A DNA stretch of 64,000 nucleotides from UBA10649 sp037130755 (GTDB lineage Bacteria; Actinomycetota; Actinomycetes; S36-B12), in the NCBI GenBank assembly GCA_037130755.1, contig JBAXSI010000003.1:62001-126000 (forward strand). The letters run 5' to 3'. The position numbers and the translations under genes were made by a program. Positions 1-8,438 of the stretch are shown here, piece by piece (within the stretch, counting starts at the first letter, position 1; the number at the start of each line of letters is the position of its first letter). The notes under the pieces are model-generated. The model had not been told where the DNA came from and did no database searches. It worked only from the letters and a program-made list of their open reading frames with translations.

Positions 1-131
1 GAGCCATCGACTTCGAACCCGGGGACCTGATCGGGGCCCGCTTCCTCGGCGGTCAGACGTGGGACGTGACGGTGCGGCGGGGGGACTCAGGGAGCGACCT
101 GCCCGCCACCGATGGGAGTCTTGACCTGTGA
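1..131 (+). CDS. C-terminal end of an unrecognised gene (partial)
   Basis: The last 42 codons of a gene entering from the left edge are readable from base 3 and stop at TGA 129-131. The tail is rather acidic and ends in GSLDL. I do not recognise the family from so short a piece. Its stop overlaps the GTG start of the next gene by four bases, so the two are probably translated together. The frame is favoured over the others because both alternatives contain stops and because the overlap arrangement is typical of this window. Confidence 0.5.
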   Translation, partial: AIDFEPGDLIGARFLGGQTWDVTVRRGDSGSDLPATDGSLDL

Positions 132-1066
132 CTCCCGGCGCGCAGGTGAACCTGGCCAAGTGGGCTTGGCTGTCGATCGCTGCGGCAATCGCGACGATCG
201 GCCTCAAGTCGTTCGCCTACCTGCTCACCGGCTCGGTGGGCTTGCTGTCGGATGCCATGGAGTCCGTGGTCAACCTGGTGGCGGCGGTGCTGGCCCTCAT
301 CGCGCTCAGCGTCGCAGCCCGACCTGCGGACGAGACCCATCACTACGGCCACGGCAAGGCGGAGTACTTCTCGGCTGGCGCCGAGGGCGTGATGATTTTC
401 GTGGCGGCGATCCTCATCATCGTGTCGGCGGTCCAGCGACTGATCCACCCGCAGCCCTTGGAGGAACTCGGCATCGGCCTGGCCATCACGCTGCTTGCCA
501 CGGCGATCAACGGCCTGGTGGGCTTCCTCGTCCTGCGCGCTGGACGCACGCACCGTTCGATCACTCTCGTTGCCGACGGCAAGCACCTGCTGACCGACGT
601 GTGGACGTCCGCCGGAGTCATCGTCGGGGTGGGTCTGGTAGCGCTGACCGGGTGGATTCCGCTGGACTCACTGGTGGCCATCGGGGTCGCGCTGAACATC
701 CTGTGGACCGGGTTCGGTCTCGTGCGCCACGCGTTGGATGGGCTCATGGACCATGCGCTGCCGGTGGACCAGGTGGGGCAGGTCAAGGAGGTCCTACGCC
801 TGATCGCTGCCGAGTACCCGCCGGGGGACCTGGAATTCCATGCGCTCCAGACGCGAGAGTCGGGACGCCAGCGCTTCGTGTCCATGCACGTCCTCGTGCC
901 TGGTAAGTGGACCGTGACCCAGGGACATGACCTCCTCGAGCACGTGGAGGAGGCGGTGATCGCCGTGCTGCCCGACGCTCATGTGCATACGCACCTCGAG
1001 CCGCGTGAGGACCCGCGGTCCTACGAGGGCACCGAGGGCGATGCCGTGATCGCCTCGGCGGACTGA
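128..1066 (+). CDS. Cation diffusion facilitator family metal transporter
   Basis: A 312-residue CDF transporter, expected to move divalent metals such as zinc, manganese or iron out of the cytoplasm in exchange for protons. Hydrophobic segments fill roughly residues 12-210. The second carries LLSDAMESVVN (39-49), where Glu and Asn stand at the positions that are His and Asp in classical zinc members. The loop HHYGHGKAEY (71-80) is typical, and HLLTD (153-157) supplies the HxxxD pair of the fifth helix. A C-terminal cytoplasmic domain of about 90 residues follows and ends with an HVHTHLEP stretch. GTG start overlaps the upstream stop. Family call is firm; the metal is not predictable with confidence. 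Confidence 0.9.
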   Translation: MTPGAQVNLAKWAWLSIAAAIATIGLKSFAYLLTGSVGLLSDAMESVVNLVAAVLALIALSVAARPADETHHYGHGKAEYFSAGAEGVMIFVAAILIIVSAVQRLIHPQPLEELGIGLAITLLATAINGLVGFLVLRAGRTHRSITLVADGKHLLTDVWTSAGVIVGVGLVALTGWIPLDSLVAIGVALNILWTGFGLVRHALDGLMDHALPVDQVGQVKEVLRLIAAEYPPGDLEFHALQTRESGRQRFVSMHVLVPGKWTVTQGHDLLEHVEEAVIAVLPDAHVHTHLEPREDPRSYEGTEGDAVIASAD

Positions 1067-1074
1067 TCAGCCCC

Positions 1075-1413
1075 TCACATCACCAATCCGGGGTTGCCGT
1101 CGGCGGCGACGACTGGCAGCCCGGCTGCCGCCCATGCCTGCATCCCGCCCGCAACGTTGTAGGTCGTGAAGCCGTGCTGTGCGAGCGCCGCCGCTGCCAT
1201 CTGCGAGCGAGCTCCGCTTCGGCAGATGAGAACCACCGCGACGTCCGGTGAGACGGACTCGAGGGTGAACGACGGCAACGGGATGAAACTGGCCTCTGGG
1301 GCGGCGCCGAACGCCGTCTCCTGCGGTTCTCGTACGTCGACGAGCACAGCGCCGTTCTCGAGCAGGGCGGCGACCTCGGTGGGTGCAATCTGAGGGACCG
1401 TTGTCTGGTTCAC
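1075..1413 (-). CDS. Rhodanese-like domain protein
   Basis: Single rhodanese domain of about 112 residues. It begins with a VPQIAPTEVAALL segment, has VDVRE (the conserved Asp-Val-Arg), and an active-site loop CRSGARS, so the persulfide-forming cysteine is present. Such single-domain proteins carry sulfane sulfur. The start is uncertain: GGGAGG (complement of 1419-1424) lies two bases from an ATG at 1416 but five from a GTG at 1413, so the GTG is preferred. It lies just upstream of the glutaredoxin-like gene on the same strand, and cysK-cysE are close by, so a sulfur or thiol role is plausible but inferred. Confidence 0.85.
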   Translation of the reverse strand: MNQTTVPQIAPTEVAALLENGAVLVDVREPQETAFGAAPEASFIPLPSFTLESVSPDVAVVLICRSGARSQMAAAALAQHGFTTYNVAGGMQAWAAAGLPVVAADGNPGLVM

Positions 1414-1461
1414 CATGACCTCCCGAGCATCGCGCAAGGCTAGTGCCTGCGCGGCGGGACG

Positions 1462-1707
1462 CTAGGCCGTGAGCCCGAGCTCCTGGAGTTTGGCCGTCAG
1501 GTCGGGGTCGGAGGGCTCGACAGCGAACGTGCCGTCGGGGAACACGACGACCGGGATCGACTGGCGACCGGCGATGCCGACCGCCGTATCGCGCAGGCCG
1601 TCATCCTTGTCCACTTCGAGGTAGTCGTAGGCGACGCCCAGCCGGTCGAGGAGGCGCTTGGACCGTCGGCAGTCGCCGCACCACTCGGCTCCGTAGATCT
1701 GGATCAC
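1462..1707 (-). CDS. Glutaredoxin-like (mycoredoxin-type) protein
   Basis: An 81-residue thioredoxin-fold protein with the redox motif CGDC at residues 10-13 and the cis-proline context QSIPVVVFPDG (50-60). Actinobacteria use such proteins as mycoredoxins with mycothiol, or as small NrdH-like disulfide reductants; the CGDC motif does not settle which. The open frame extends far upstream, but a GTG at 1707 preceded by AAGGAGG seven bases away is the convincing start. It is divergent from the hydrolase gene at 1745. Confidence 0.85.
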   Translation of the reverse strand: MIQIYGAEWCGDCRRSKRLLDRLGVAYDYLEVDKDDGLRDTAVGIAGRQSIPVVVFPDGTFAVEPSDPDLTAKLQELGLTA

Positions 1708-1732
1708 GGCAGGCCCTCCTTGTCGAGGGGCG

Positions 1733-1738
1733 GATAAT
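1733..1738 (+). promoter_or_regulatory. -10 box (GATAAT) six bases before a GTG start
   Basis: GATAAT at 1733-1738 is followed by exactly six bases and then the GTG start of the hydrolase at 1745. With the usual -10 to +1 distance the transcript would begin at the start codon, so the gene is probably leaderless. No ribosome-binding sequence is visible. The -35 is not obvious. Confidence 0.6.
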
Positions 1739-1744
1739 CCCCCT

Positions 1745-2392
1745 GTGACCCCTGCAACGTCGGGAGCGGGTCCCGGCATTCCGCGCCTCGGCACGGCCGT
1801 TCTGCTCCATGGCTTCAGCCGGGGACCACGGCACCTGCACGTGCTGTCGGAATCCTTGAGCCGTGCGGGCGTCGCCACCGTGCGGCCGGCCCTCAGCGCG
1901 TGGGACTGGACCAAGGGCATCAACAACGCGCGGTACCTGACGAAAGTCGCCGAGCGGATTGCGAGGGGGCTGCCCGGCGGACCGGTCGTTGTCGTCGGTC
2001 ATTCGGCCGGGGCCGCGGCGGGATCCTGGATAGCCGCAACGCTGGTCGACGGCGGCACCGATGTCAGGCGGATCGTGATGGTCGACGGTGTCGAGAGCCC
2101 GGCTGGGCTGATCCGACGGGCTTGGCCGCGACTGGAAGGCGTGGACATCGTGGACGTGTGCGGCGAGCCCAGCCCCTGCAACCGCCATGGCGCCCTGGTG
2201 GCGTGGCTCCAGCAGCAGGAACGGCCGACGCAGATCACTCAGATCCCGGGATCGGGCCACGGAGACATCGAGGTGGATCGCAGCCCGATCTACCGGCGGG
2301 CCTGTGGCGATGACTCCGACGACGACACCCGCGCGCTGGTGCTGTCGACCGTGGTCGAGTCGGTGCTGGAGGCGTTCACTCCGGGTCGGTGA
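1745..2392 (+). CDS. Small alpha/beta-fold hydrolase
   Basis: 215 residues. The oxyanion region LLHGFSRG (19-26) and the nucleophile elbow GHSAG with its catalytic serine show an alpha/beta hydrolase. A late histidine in GSGHGDIE is a candidate for the catalytic histidine. There is no lid domain, which is typical of small esterases, and no signal peptide, so it should be cytoplasmic. Substrate cannot be predicted. GTG start seems leaderless (see the -10 box upstream). The last 17 bases overlap the 3' end of the convergent deacylase gene. Confidence 0.75.
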   Translation: MTPATSGAGPGIPRLGTAVLLHGFSRGPRHLHVLSESLSRAGVATVRPALSAWDWTKGINNARYLTKVAERIARGLPGGPVVVVGHSAGAAAGSWIAATLVDGGTDVRRIVMVDGVESPAGLIRRAWPRLEGVDIVDVCGEPSPCNRHGALVAWLQQQERPTQITQIPGSGHGDIEVDRSPIYRRACGDDSDDDTRALVLSTVVESVLEAFTPGR

Positions 2393-2855
2393 CGTCCGCG
2401 ACCTGGGCTCCGAGCGCGGTGATGGCGTCGTCGGCCGCGACGACCTCGGCGACTCCGTGTCCGCCGGCGCCTAGTGCCACCTGCCTGCCTCGGATGCGCT
2501 CGTCGGCGATGACCGGCATCGTCGCCAGGGTGCCGAAGGGCGTGATGGTCCCGCGCTCGAAACCCGTAACACCCTTGGCGGTGGCAGCGTCGGGCATGGA
2601 AAGGCGACTGACGCCGAGGAGGCTGCGCAACTTCGGCCACGAGATCGTGCGGTCGCCGGGGACCAGGACCAGGAGGTAGTCGTCCTCCGCCCGGCGGACC
2701 ACGATCGTCTTGACCACGTCCTGCACCTCGACGCCCCGCGCCACGGCCGCCTCGGCCAGGCTGCTCACCCGTCCATGCGTGACGGTTCGGTGGGGTATGC
2801 CGGCTGCCTCGAGGGCTGTGGCGGCTCGCTGCTCCGGGCTTGCGTCGTCGTTCAT
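2376..2855 (-). CDS. YbaK/ProX-type aminoacyl-tRNA deacylase
   Basis: 159 residues of the YbaK/ProRS editing-domain family, which hydrolyses wrongly charged tRNAs, often Cys-tRNAPro. The N-terminal half reads AAGIPHRTVTH then EAAVARGVEVQDVVKTIVV, with the conserved lysine in VVKTIV. The C-terminal half has the G-x-x-x-PFG turn in ITPFGTLATMPV. The ATG at 2855 is chosen over the long upstream frame, which runs antisense through cysK. CACACT followed by six bases precedes it, so it may be leaderless. It converges on the hydrolase gene. Confidence 0.85.
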   Translation of the reverse strand: MNDDASPEQRAATALEAAGIPHRTVTHGRVSSLAEAAVARGVEVQDVVKTIVVRRAEDDYLLVLVPGDRTISWPKLRSLLGVSRLSMPDAATAKGVTGFERGTITPFGTLATMPVIADERIRGRQVALGAGGHGVAEVVAADDAITALGAQVADVTDPE

Positions 2856-2921
2856 GCGAACAGTGTGCAGTAGCAACTCCCCTCTCTGGCAGGGGCCCGC
2901 GGGGGGTGGGAGGATCGCGCC

Positions 2922-3854
2922 ATGAGAATCGCCAATGACGTCACCGAGCTGATCGGCAACACCCCACTCGTGCGGATCCGGAAGGTCACCGACGGCGCCG
3001 GGGCCGAGGTTGCTGCCAAGCTGGAGTTCTTCAACCCGGCGCACTCGGTCAAGGACCGCATCGGGGTCGCCATGATCGATGCCGCCCAGGAGGCGGGCCT
3101 GATCGGACCCGACACAGTGGTCGTCGAGCCGACCAGCGGCAACACCGGCATCGCGCTCGCCATGGTCTGCGCCGCGCGCGGGATCAAGATCGTGCTGACG
3201 ATGCCGGAGACCATGTCGTTGGAGCGTCGGGCACTGCTTCGTGGCTACGGCGCCGATCTGATCCTCACCCCGGGTCCGGAGGGCATGGGCGGCGCGATCG
3301 CGAAGGCCACTGAGCTTGCCGCCTCGGATCCGAAGTACTTCATGCCGCAGCAGTTCATGAACGCCGCCAATCCAGCCATCCACCGCAGGACGACGGCCGA
3401 GGAGATCTGGAGCGACACCGACGGATCGGTCGACATCTTCATCGCCGGCGTCGGGACCGGCGGCACCATCACCGGTGTCGGTCAGGTGCTCAAGGAGCGC
3501 AAGCCCAGCGTGCAGGTCATCGCCGTCGAGCCGGCGGCATCGCCGGTGCTCGCCGGTGGCCCGAAGGGGCCGCACCCGATCCAGGGCATCGGCGCAGGCT
3601 TCGTCCCGGCGATCCTCGACACCGAGGTCTACGACGAGGTCATCGGCGTTGCGGCCGAGGACGCTCTCGCGATGGCTCGGCGTGCGGCCGTCGAGGAGGG
3701 CCTGCTGGTGGGGATCTCGTCCGGTGCAGCCCTCTGGGCGGCGCGCGAGGTGGCCCAACGACCAGAGAACGCGGGCAAGCTCATCGTCGTGATCATCCCG
3801 TCGTTCGGCGAGCGCTACCTGTCCACCGCGCTGTTCGCCGGCCTGTCCGAGTGA
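2922..3854 (+). CDS. cysK: Cysteine synthase A (O-acetylserine sulfhydrylase)
   Basis: 310 residues, full length for CysK. It joins O-acetylserine and sulfide to give cysteine, using PLP. The PLP lysine is K44 in HSVKDR, the substrate loop TSGNTG is at 71-76, the phosphate cup GVGTGGT at 176-182, and the C-terminal serine that holds the PLP nitrogen lies in GISSGAA. A GGAGG sits eight bases before the ATG. The stop overlaps the cysE GTG by four bases, so the two enzymes of cysteine synthesis are translated together. Confidence 0.96.
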   Translation: MRIANDVTELIGNTPLVRIRKVTDGAGAEVAAKLEFFNPAHSVKDRIGVAMIDAAQEAGLIGPDTVVVEPTSGNTGIALAMVCAARGIKIVLTMPETMSLERRALLRGYGADLILTPGPEGMGGAIAKATELAASDPKYFMPQQFMNAANPAIHRRTTAEEIWSDTDGSVDIFIAGVGTGGTITGVGQVLKERKPSVQVIAVEPAASPVLAGGPKGPHPIQGIGAGFVPAILDTEVYDEVIGVAAEDALAMARRAAVEEGLLVGISSGAALWAAREVAQRPENAGKLIVVIIPSFGERYLSTALFAGLSE

Positions 3855-4621
3855 GCACAGGTCGCACCGTGCTCGATGGACTGCGGCAGCGGACCTCTCG
3901 CGCGATCGCGACCATGCGCAGCGACCTCACGTCGGTCGTCGAGCGTGACCCGGCCGCGCGCACCGAGATGGAGGTGGCGCTCCTGTACCCAGGAGTCCAC
4001 GCTGTCTGGGCGCATCGGGTGAGCCACGCGCTGTGGGGCAAGGGTGCGCACCTTCCGGCGCGCACGGTGTCGCAGGCGGCCCGCTTCCTCACTGGCATCG
4101 AGATCCACCCGGCCGCGCAGTTGGGTCCACGGCTGTTCATCGACCACGGCATGGGCGTCGTGATCGGCGAGACCGCGCAGGTGGGAGCCGACGTCACGAT
4201 CTACCACGGCGTCACCCTTGGCGGCACGAGCCTGGAGCACGGCAAGCGCCACCCGACGGTCGGTGACCGGGTGACGATTGGCGCAGGCGCCAAGGTGCTC
4301 GGCAATCTCACCGTCGGTGACGACTCCCGCATCGGCGCGAATGCCGTACTCGTGCGTTCAGTCGATGACCACTCGGTCGTGGTTGGCGTGCCTGGGCAGG
4401 TCATCGCGCACGGGATTGCTGCGGAGGCCGACACCAGGCCCAAGCAGGACTCCCCGAGCGCGCCGGATCCAGTCGGACTGGCTGTCTCGACGCTGCTCAC
4501 GCGGGTGGACCGTCTCGAGCAGGAGGTCCTCGGCCACGAGCACCATCACCACGAGGGGCCGCAGCGCACCGCGAGCGGCGACTGGGAATTCGACTGGCAG
4601 GTCAGCGACTTCTCCATCTGA
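3851..4621 (+). CDS. cysE: Serine O-acetyltransferase
   Basis: 256 residues. It makes O-acetylserine from serine and acetyl-CoA for CysK next door. It is the short (EpsC-like) form without the long N-terminal domain of enterobacterial CysE. The left-handed beta-helix hexapeptide repeats run from GIEIHPAAQLGPRLFIDHG through IGANAVLVRSV, with the catalytic pair in DHGMGVVIGE and YHGVTLGG. After the helix there is a poorly conserved tail of about 70 residues with a histidine cluster HEHHHHE, which could bind metal, although I know of no such role. GTG start overlaps the cysK stop. Confidence 0.94.
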   Translation: MSTGRTVLDGLRQRTSRAIATMRSDLTSVVERDPAARTEMEVALLYPGVHAVWAHRVSHALWGKGAHLPARTVSQAARFLTGIEIHPAAQLGPRLFIDHGMGVVIGETAQVGADVTIYHGVTLGGTSLEHGKRHPTVGDRVTIGAGAKVLGNLTVGDDSRIGANAVLVRSVDDHSVVVGVPGQVIAHGIAAEADTRPKQDSPSAPDPVGLAVSTLLTRVDRLEQEVLGHEHHHHEGPQRTASGDWEFDWQVSDFSI

Positions 4622-4697
4622 CCCGCGAGAAGCAGCCAGTGGTCGCGAAACGGCCCGGAACGGGCCGTTTCGCGACCACTGGCTGCCTCTCGGCGGG
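4622..4697. terminator. Very long perfect hairpin between convergent genes
   Basis: Bases 4632-4657 and 4661-4686 are exact inverse complements, a 26-bp stem around a three-base loop GAA. With one mismatch and a bulge the pairing extends outward to 4622 and 4697. It sits between the 3' ends of cysE (rightward) and the AspT-like transporter gene (leftward), so a bidirectional terminator is likely. There is no U tract on either strand. Confidence 0.8.
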
Positions 4698-4702
4698 AGG
4701 GG

Positions 4703-6334
4703 TTAGAAGCGGCCGAGGATCGGAGCCACGATCACCTTGACGATCATCGCGGCGGGGTACACCAGCGCGTAGCCGAGGTTGACCCGCGCGTCGTCGCCGG
4801 TCTGGTCGTTGGCGTATGCCAGCACGGCCGGCTGCGTCTGACTGCCGGCGAGCACGCCGCCCATCCGCGGTCCATAGATCCCGGCGAGCAGTCGGCCGCC
4901 GATGATGATCGTCGCCGCGGTCACGGTCGTGACCACCACGCCGACCGCGAACAGACGCGGTCCGGTCGGCCCGCCGAGTGCCTCGGCCAGTGCCGCGCCG
5001 GAGTTGGATCCCGCGTAGGCGAGGAACATGACCATGCCCAGCTGTGTCAGGGTCGAGGCGACGGCGTGCGGGATGGTCCACAGGATCGGTCCGGTGCGCT
5101 GCAGCCGGCCCACGATCAGCCCGACGACCAGGGGCCCGCCCGCCAGGCCGAGCGCGAAGTGACCGCCCCCAGGCAAGGGGAACTGGAGCAGGCCGATGAG
5201 GACGCCCAGCGCAAGCCCGATTGCCAGGCTGGTGATCGAGTACGCCGACGCCCCCCTCTCCGAGTCGCCGAGGAATGCCGCCACGTCGGACATGCGCTGC
5301 CGCGGCGCGACGATGCGCACGCGGTCGCCGATCTGGAGGACGAGGTCGTCGGTGGCCAGTAGGTCGACGTCACCGCGCCGCACCCGCGTGGCTACCGCGC
5401 CGAAGCGCCGCCGCAGGTGGAGTTCGCCGATCTGCTGCCCGGCGACCCTCGTGTTGGAGACGGCCACGCGTCGGTAGTCGACAAGCGATCGGTCGAGGGT
5501 CAGGGCCACACTCGACGGGTGCCCGACCTGTTGGGTGAACTGGTCCACCGCCTCCTGGTCTCCGATGACGGTGATGATGTCGCCGGGCATCGGCAGCGCG
5601 TCGTCGGTTGCTATGTCGACGTCGCCGGGGTGACCGGGCGCGTCGCCGCGCATGATCCGCGAGAACACGATGTGGTGGTCGTACTGCTCGGCGAGCGTGC
5701 CGAGGTCGGGCAGGCCCGGCGTCTCGACGCGCACCGTCGTGCCGTCGAGTCGAGGCGGCAGTTCGTCCTCCACGACAGGTGCGAGCCCCTTCTGCGGGGC
5801 GGCCATGCGCAGGCCGATGGCGGCGGCGAGCAGCATGCCCAGGACACCGAACAGGTACGTGACCGAGTAGCCAACGGTGGGCAGGTCGGACGCCCAGGCT
5901 TCCGACGCTGCGGCGAGAGCGGGGGTGTTGGTCAGGGCCCCGGCGTAGATGCCCGAGAGGATCGGGCCCTCGAGTCCGAGGGAGTGGGCGGCGAGCACGG
6001 TCACGAGCGCCCCGAGGAGCAGGCCGCCGATGACGACTCCGAGAGCGCGCCCGCCGGTCTTCATGGCCGTGAAGAAGGAGGGGCCGGCGCCGACGCCGAT
6101 CACATAGGCGAAGACGGCCAGTCCGAACGTGCCAAGGATGACGGGCAGCTTGAGGCGCTCGTCGTAGGCGGAGAAGGCCAGGGCGGTGAACAGCACGGCC
6201 GCCGGGCCCAGGGAGAAGCTCCCGATCTTGATGGCTCCGATGGCACCGCCGATGGCCAGGATGACCATGAGGAGCAGCAGGGGCTGCTCGGCGGCGATAT
6301 CGGCGTATTGACGGAGGATCTCGCTGACGTCCAC
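4703..6334 (-). CDS. AspT/YidE/YbjL-type transporter with two TrkA-C domains
   Basis: 543 residues with the layout of the aspartate-alanine exchanger superfamily: about five membrane segments (residues 17-180), two RCK/TrkA-C domains in the middle (about 195-365), then about five more segments. The two membrane halves are internal repeats: GALTNTPALAAA in the first matches GGVLAGSQTQPAVLAYAND in the second. AspT itself swaps aspartate for alanine; most members have unknown substrates. The GTG start at 6334 has GATAAT six bases upstream and no ribosome-binding site, so it is probably leaderless and separate from the upstream dehydratase operon. Confidence 0.85.
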   Translation of the reverse strand: MDVSEILRQYADIAAEQPLLLLMVILAIGGAIGAIKIGSFSLGPAAVLFTALAFSAYDERLKLPVILGTFGLAVFAYVIGVGAGPSFFTAMKTGGRALGVVIGGLLLGALVTVLAAHSLGLEGPILSGIYAGALTNTPALAAASEAWASDLPTVGYSVTYLFGVLGMLLAAAIGLRMAAPQKGLAPVVEDELPPRLDGTTVRVETPGLPDLGTLAEQYDHHIVFSRIMRGDAPGHPGDVDIATDDALPMPGDIITVIGDQEAVDQFTQQVGHPSSVALTLDRSLVDYRRVAVSNTRVAGQQIGELHLRRRFGAVATRVRRGDVDLLATDDLVLQIGDRVRIVAPRQRMSDVAAFLGDSERGASAYSITSLAIGLALGVLIGLLQFPLPGGGHFALGLAGGPLVVGLIVGRLQRTGPILWTIPHAVASTLTQLGMVMFLAYAGSNSGAALAEALGGPTGPRLFAVGVVVTTVTAATIIIGGRLLAGIYGPRMGGVLAGSQTQPAVLAYANDQTGDDARVNLGYALVYPAAMIVKVIVAPILGRF

Positions 6335-6340
6335 GGTGTC

Positions 6341-6346
6341 ATTATC
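6341..6346 (-). promoter_or_regulatory. -10 box (GATAAT) for the AspT-like transporter gene
   Basis: On the minus strand GATAAT (complement of 6341-6346) lies six bases from the GTG at 6334, the same arrangement as at 1733 on the plus strand. It implies a leaderless transcript. Confidence 0.6.
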
Positions 6347-6379
6347 GTGGACCGGACCTGCAAACGCTTACGTCGGGCT

Positions 6380-6391
6380 AGTGACGTCACT
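6380..6391. repeat. 12-bp perfect palindrome AGTGACGTCACT
   Basis: The palindrome lies in the 56-base gap between the reactivase stop and the transporter start, 33 bases upstream of the transporter -10 box and touching the reactivase stop codon. Its position fits an operator for the transporter gene, but no local regulator can be tied to it. Confidence 0.45.
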
Positions 6392-8085
6392 CACGCGGAC
6401 TGCTCGACGCCCACGAGCACCAGGCCGTAGGCGACCGCCCAGCGGTGGTCCAAGGTTCCGGCCACCCGCGCCCGACCGACGGAGGCGTTGCCGAACGCGG
6501 GCGTCAGGGTCTCCAGCAGTTCGTCGTCGCCGGCCGGTCCGCCCGTGAAGATCACCGACTCAGGTCGAGCCGACAGCGACGGCCCTGTGAGCATCCGCAC
6601 CACATTGTCGGAGAACACCTGCCGCTTGAGGGAGAGGCGAACCGTTCGCCATTCGGCCAGTGGCAGGGTACGAGAGAAGGGCAGGCTGCCACTGGGGCCG
6701 GTGACGACCAGCCAGCCCACGGTCCCGTGCGGGGCCGCGGCGTCGAGGAATCTCCGCTCGCCCGACTCGTCCGACATCACGTGCGGCGCCTCGACCCGCG
6801 AGGCCGGGCCGCGCTTGACCCACTCGGCCGCGCCGCTGGAGATCCCGAGGGCGTGCGAAGTCGCAGCCGTCATCAGCTCGCCGCTGCCGGCCGCTGTGAT
6901 GGTCTGGCCGTGTGGGCCGACGGCGTCGACGGTGCCGCCGCCGAGATCGATCACCCAGGACTGGCCCGAGGCGCCCGGAGTGCTGAGGGCGCCGCGGCGG
7001 CTGGCAGTCGCCTCGTCCGCCACGACGTCAACGGCTCCCGGCCATTCCTCGCGGAAGGCGTCGATTCCGGCATCGGAGGCGGCGTCGGCCGCAAGCGCGG
7101 AGACCACGAGGGCGGTGTCGGCGACCGAACCGACCCGCACGCCGGGCAGTGCAGACGTGTCGGTGAGGTCGACCAGCCACAGGTCGTCAGCCGCCATGAG
7201 GGGGCCGCCGGGAGCGCGCAGTGCCAGGACTGACGGAGGTGGTGTGCTCGCGAGCGCTGACCGGGCCGCCGTCAAGGGCAGTTCAGTGGAGTCGCGCAGG
7301 GTGATGGAACCTCGATCGGGCGTTGGCCGTGCCCGTTGACGGGACATGTCGGCGACCCGACCGATGACAGCGTCGCGGTGGCTGCGGGTCAGGGCCGCGG
7401 CCGAACGGGCGTGGCCGGACTCGTCCTCGGTCAGCCCGAGTGCATGCGCCAGCCACACCGAGTCGGTCAGCGTCGCGACGAGCTGCCCCGGCGCGGCGAC
7501 CTCCAGGGCGATCAGATCGCACTCAAGTGCGTCGGAAGAATTGACGCTGTCGACGATAGGAACGTCGAACTCGGTGCGGGCCGCTACCAGGGCAGCCTCG
7601 TCGCCCGCGAGCAGGAGTCCCACTACGTTGGCGCCCGCCGACTGCCACCGGAGGACTGCCGTGGCAGTCGTGCGGTAGCCGAGCGGGTCGGACGCCACCA
7701 GTACGACGGCCGCGCCCTCGAGGCTCGTCGCCGCCTCGTCCACCGGCACTGGCCGCCCGACACCGACGCCTGCACCCGCGGGCGTGCTGGCGCCACGGGA
7801 GATGACGGTCAATCGACCAAGGTCAGGCACTTCGGGCGGGACGTCGACGCGACTGGTGTGCACGGGTCGCTGCGGGGTCAAGAACGTCCGCTCGACATCC
7901 AGTCCGAGCCGACGACAGGCGCGGGCGAGGAGTTGTGCGGCGGCCCGCCCGGACTCGGCGGAGCCCTTGAGGCCGCGGGTGGGTGCGCGCTCTGTGGCGA
8001 CAACGGCCGGCGGATCCACACTCGCATCCGCGATCACGATCTCGGTGGTGGAGTTGCCGATGTCGATGCCGGCGACGAGCTTCAC
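6391..8085 (-). CDS. Diol/glycerol dehydratase reactivase ATPase (large subunit, DdrA/PduG-like)
   Basis: 564 residues. The N-terminus AGIDIGNSTTEIVIA is the ASKHA phosphate loop of PduG/DdrA, and WVIDLGGGTVDAVG is the second phosphate motif. These chaperones use ATP to pull damaged cobalamin out of inactivated B12-dependent diol dehydratase. The protein is slightly shorter than PduG (about 610). It is translationally coupled (ATGA overlap) to the dehydratase small subunit gene. The partner small reactivase subunit (PduH/DdrB) is not seen anywhere in the window, so either it is elsewhere or this system works without it. Confidence 0.85.
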   Translation of the reverse strand: MKLVAGIDIGNSTTEIVIADASVDPPAVVATERAPTRGLKGSAESGRAAAQLLARACRRLGLDVERTFLTPQRPVHTSRVDVPPEVPDLGRLTVISRGASTPAGAGVGVGRPVPVDEAATSLEGAAVVLVASDPLGYRTTATAVLRWQSAGANVVGLLLAGDEAALVAARTEFDVPIVDSVNSSDALECDLIALEVAAPGQLVATLTDSVWLAHALGLTEDESGHARSAAALTRSHRDAVIGRVADMSRQRARPTPDRGSITLRDSTELPLTAARSALASTPPPSVLALRAPGGPLMAADDLWLVDLTDTSALPGVRVGSVADTALVVSALAADAASDAGIDAFREEWPGAVDVVADEATASRRGALSTPGASGQSWVIDLGGGTVDAVGPHGQTITAAGSGELMTAATSHALGISSGAAEWVKRGPASRVEAPHVMSDESGERRFLDAAAPHGTVGWLVVTGPSGSLPFSRTLPLAEWRTVRLSLKRQVFSDNVVRMLTGPSLSARPESVIFTGGPAGDDELLETLTPAFGNASVGRARVAGTLDHRWAVAYGLVLVGVEQSA

Positions 8086-8438
8086 GCCAGCAGGCCCCGT
8101 GCCTCGTAAGCTGCCGCTGCCTCGCGGACGAGCTCGGCGTTGCGCCGCGCGCCTCGCCCGTCCAGGTCCTCGGCGATTGCCGTCAGCTGCTCCTTCGTCG
8201 ATCGGCGCGGACGCAGCGCCTCGTAGATGCCGAGGACGAGTTCGTCGGGCAGCGAGGAGAGCTCGGCAGCGCGACGGAAGTTGGCCGCAAGCTGCGGGTT
8301 GCCGTGCACCTCGGCAACCTGGGCCTGATGCTCCAGAGTCGTCGGATCGATGCGGACGTCGTCGATGTCCACGTCACCAGCGCGAACGGCATCGAGAGTG
8401 ATGTCGTCGACCTCGCGTCCGGACTTCGCGCGCGTCAT
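8082..8438 (-). CDS. Diol/glycerol dehydratase small subunit (PduE-like)
   Basis: 118 residues that align with the body of PduE: DDITLDAVRAGDV, LAANFRRAAELSSLPD, IYEALRPRRSTKEQL and AELVREAAAAYE. PduE has about 55 further N-terminal residues that help target the enzyme to microcompartments; this protein starts directly at the conserved body, so no targeting peptide is visible. The ATG at 8438 overlaps the stop of the fused subunit gene (ATGA), and its own stop overlaps the reactivase start in the same way, so all three are one operon. Confidence 0.9.
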   Translation of the reverse strand: MTRAKSGREVDDITLDAVRAGDVDIDDVRIDPTTLEHQAQVAEVHGNPQLAANFRRAAELSSLPDELVLGIYEALRPRRSTKEQLTAIAEDLDGRGARRNAELVREAAAAYEARGLLA

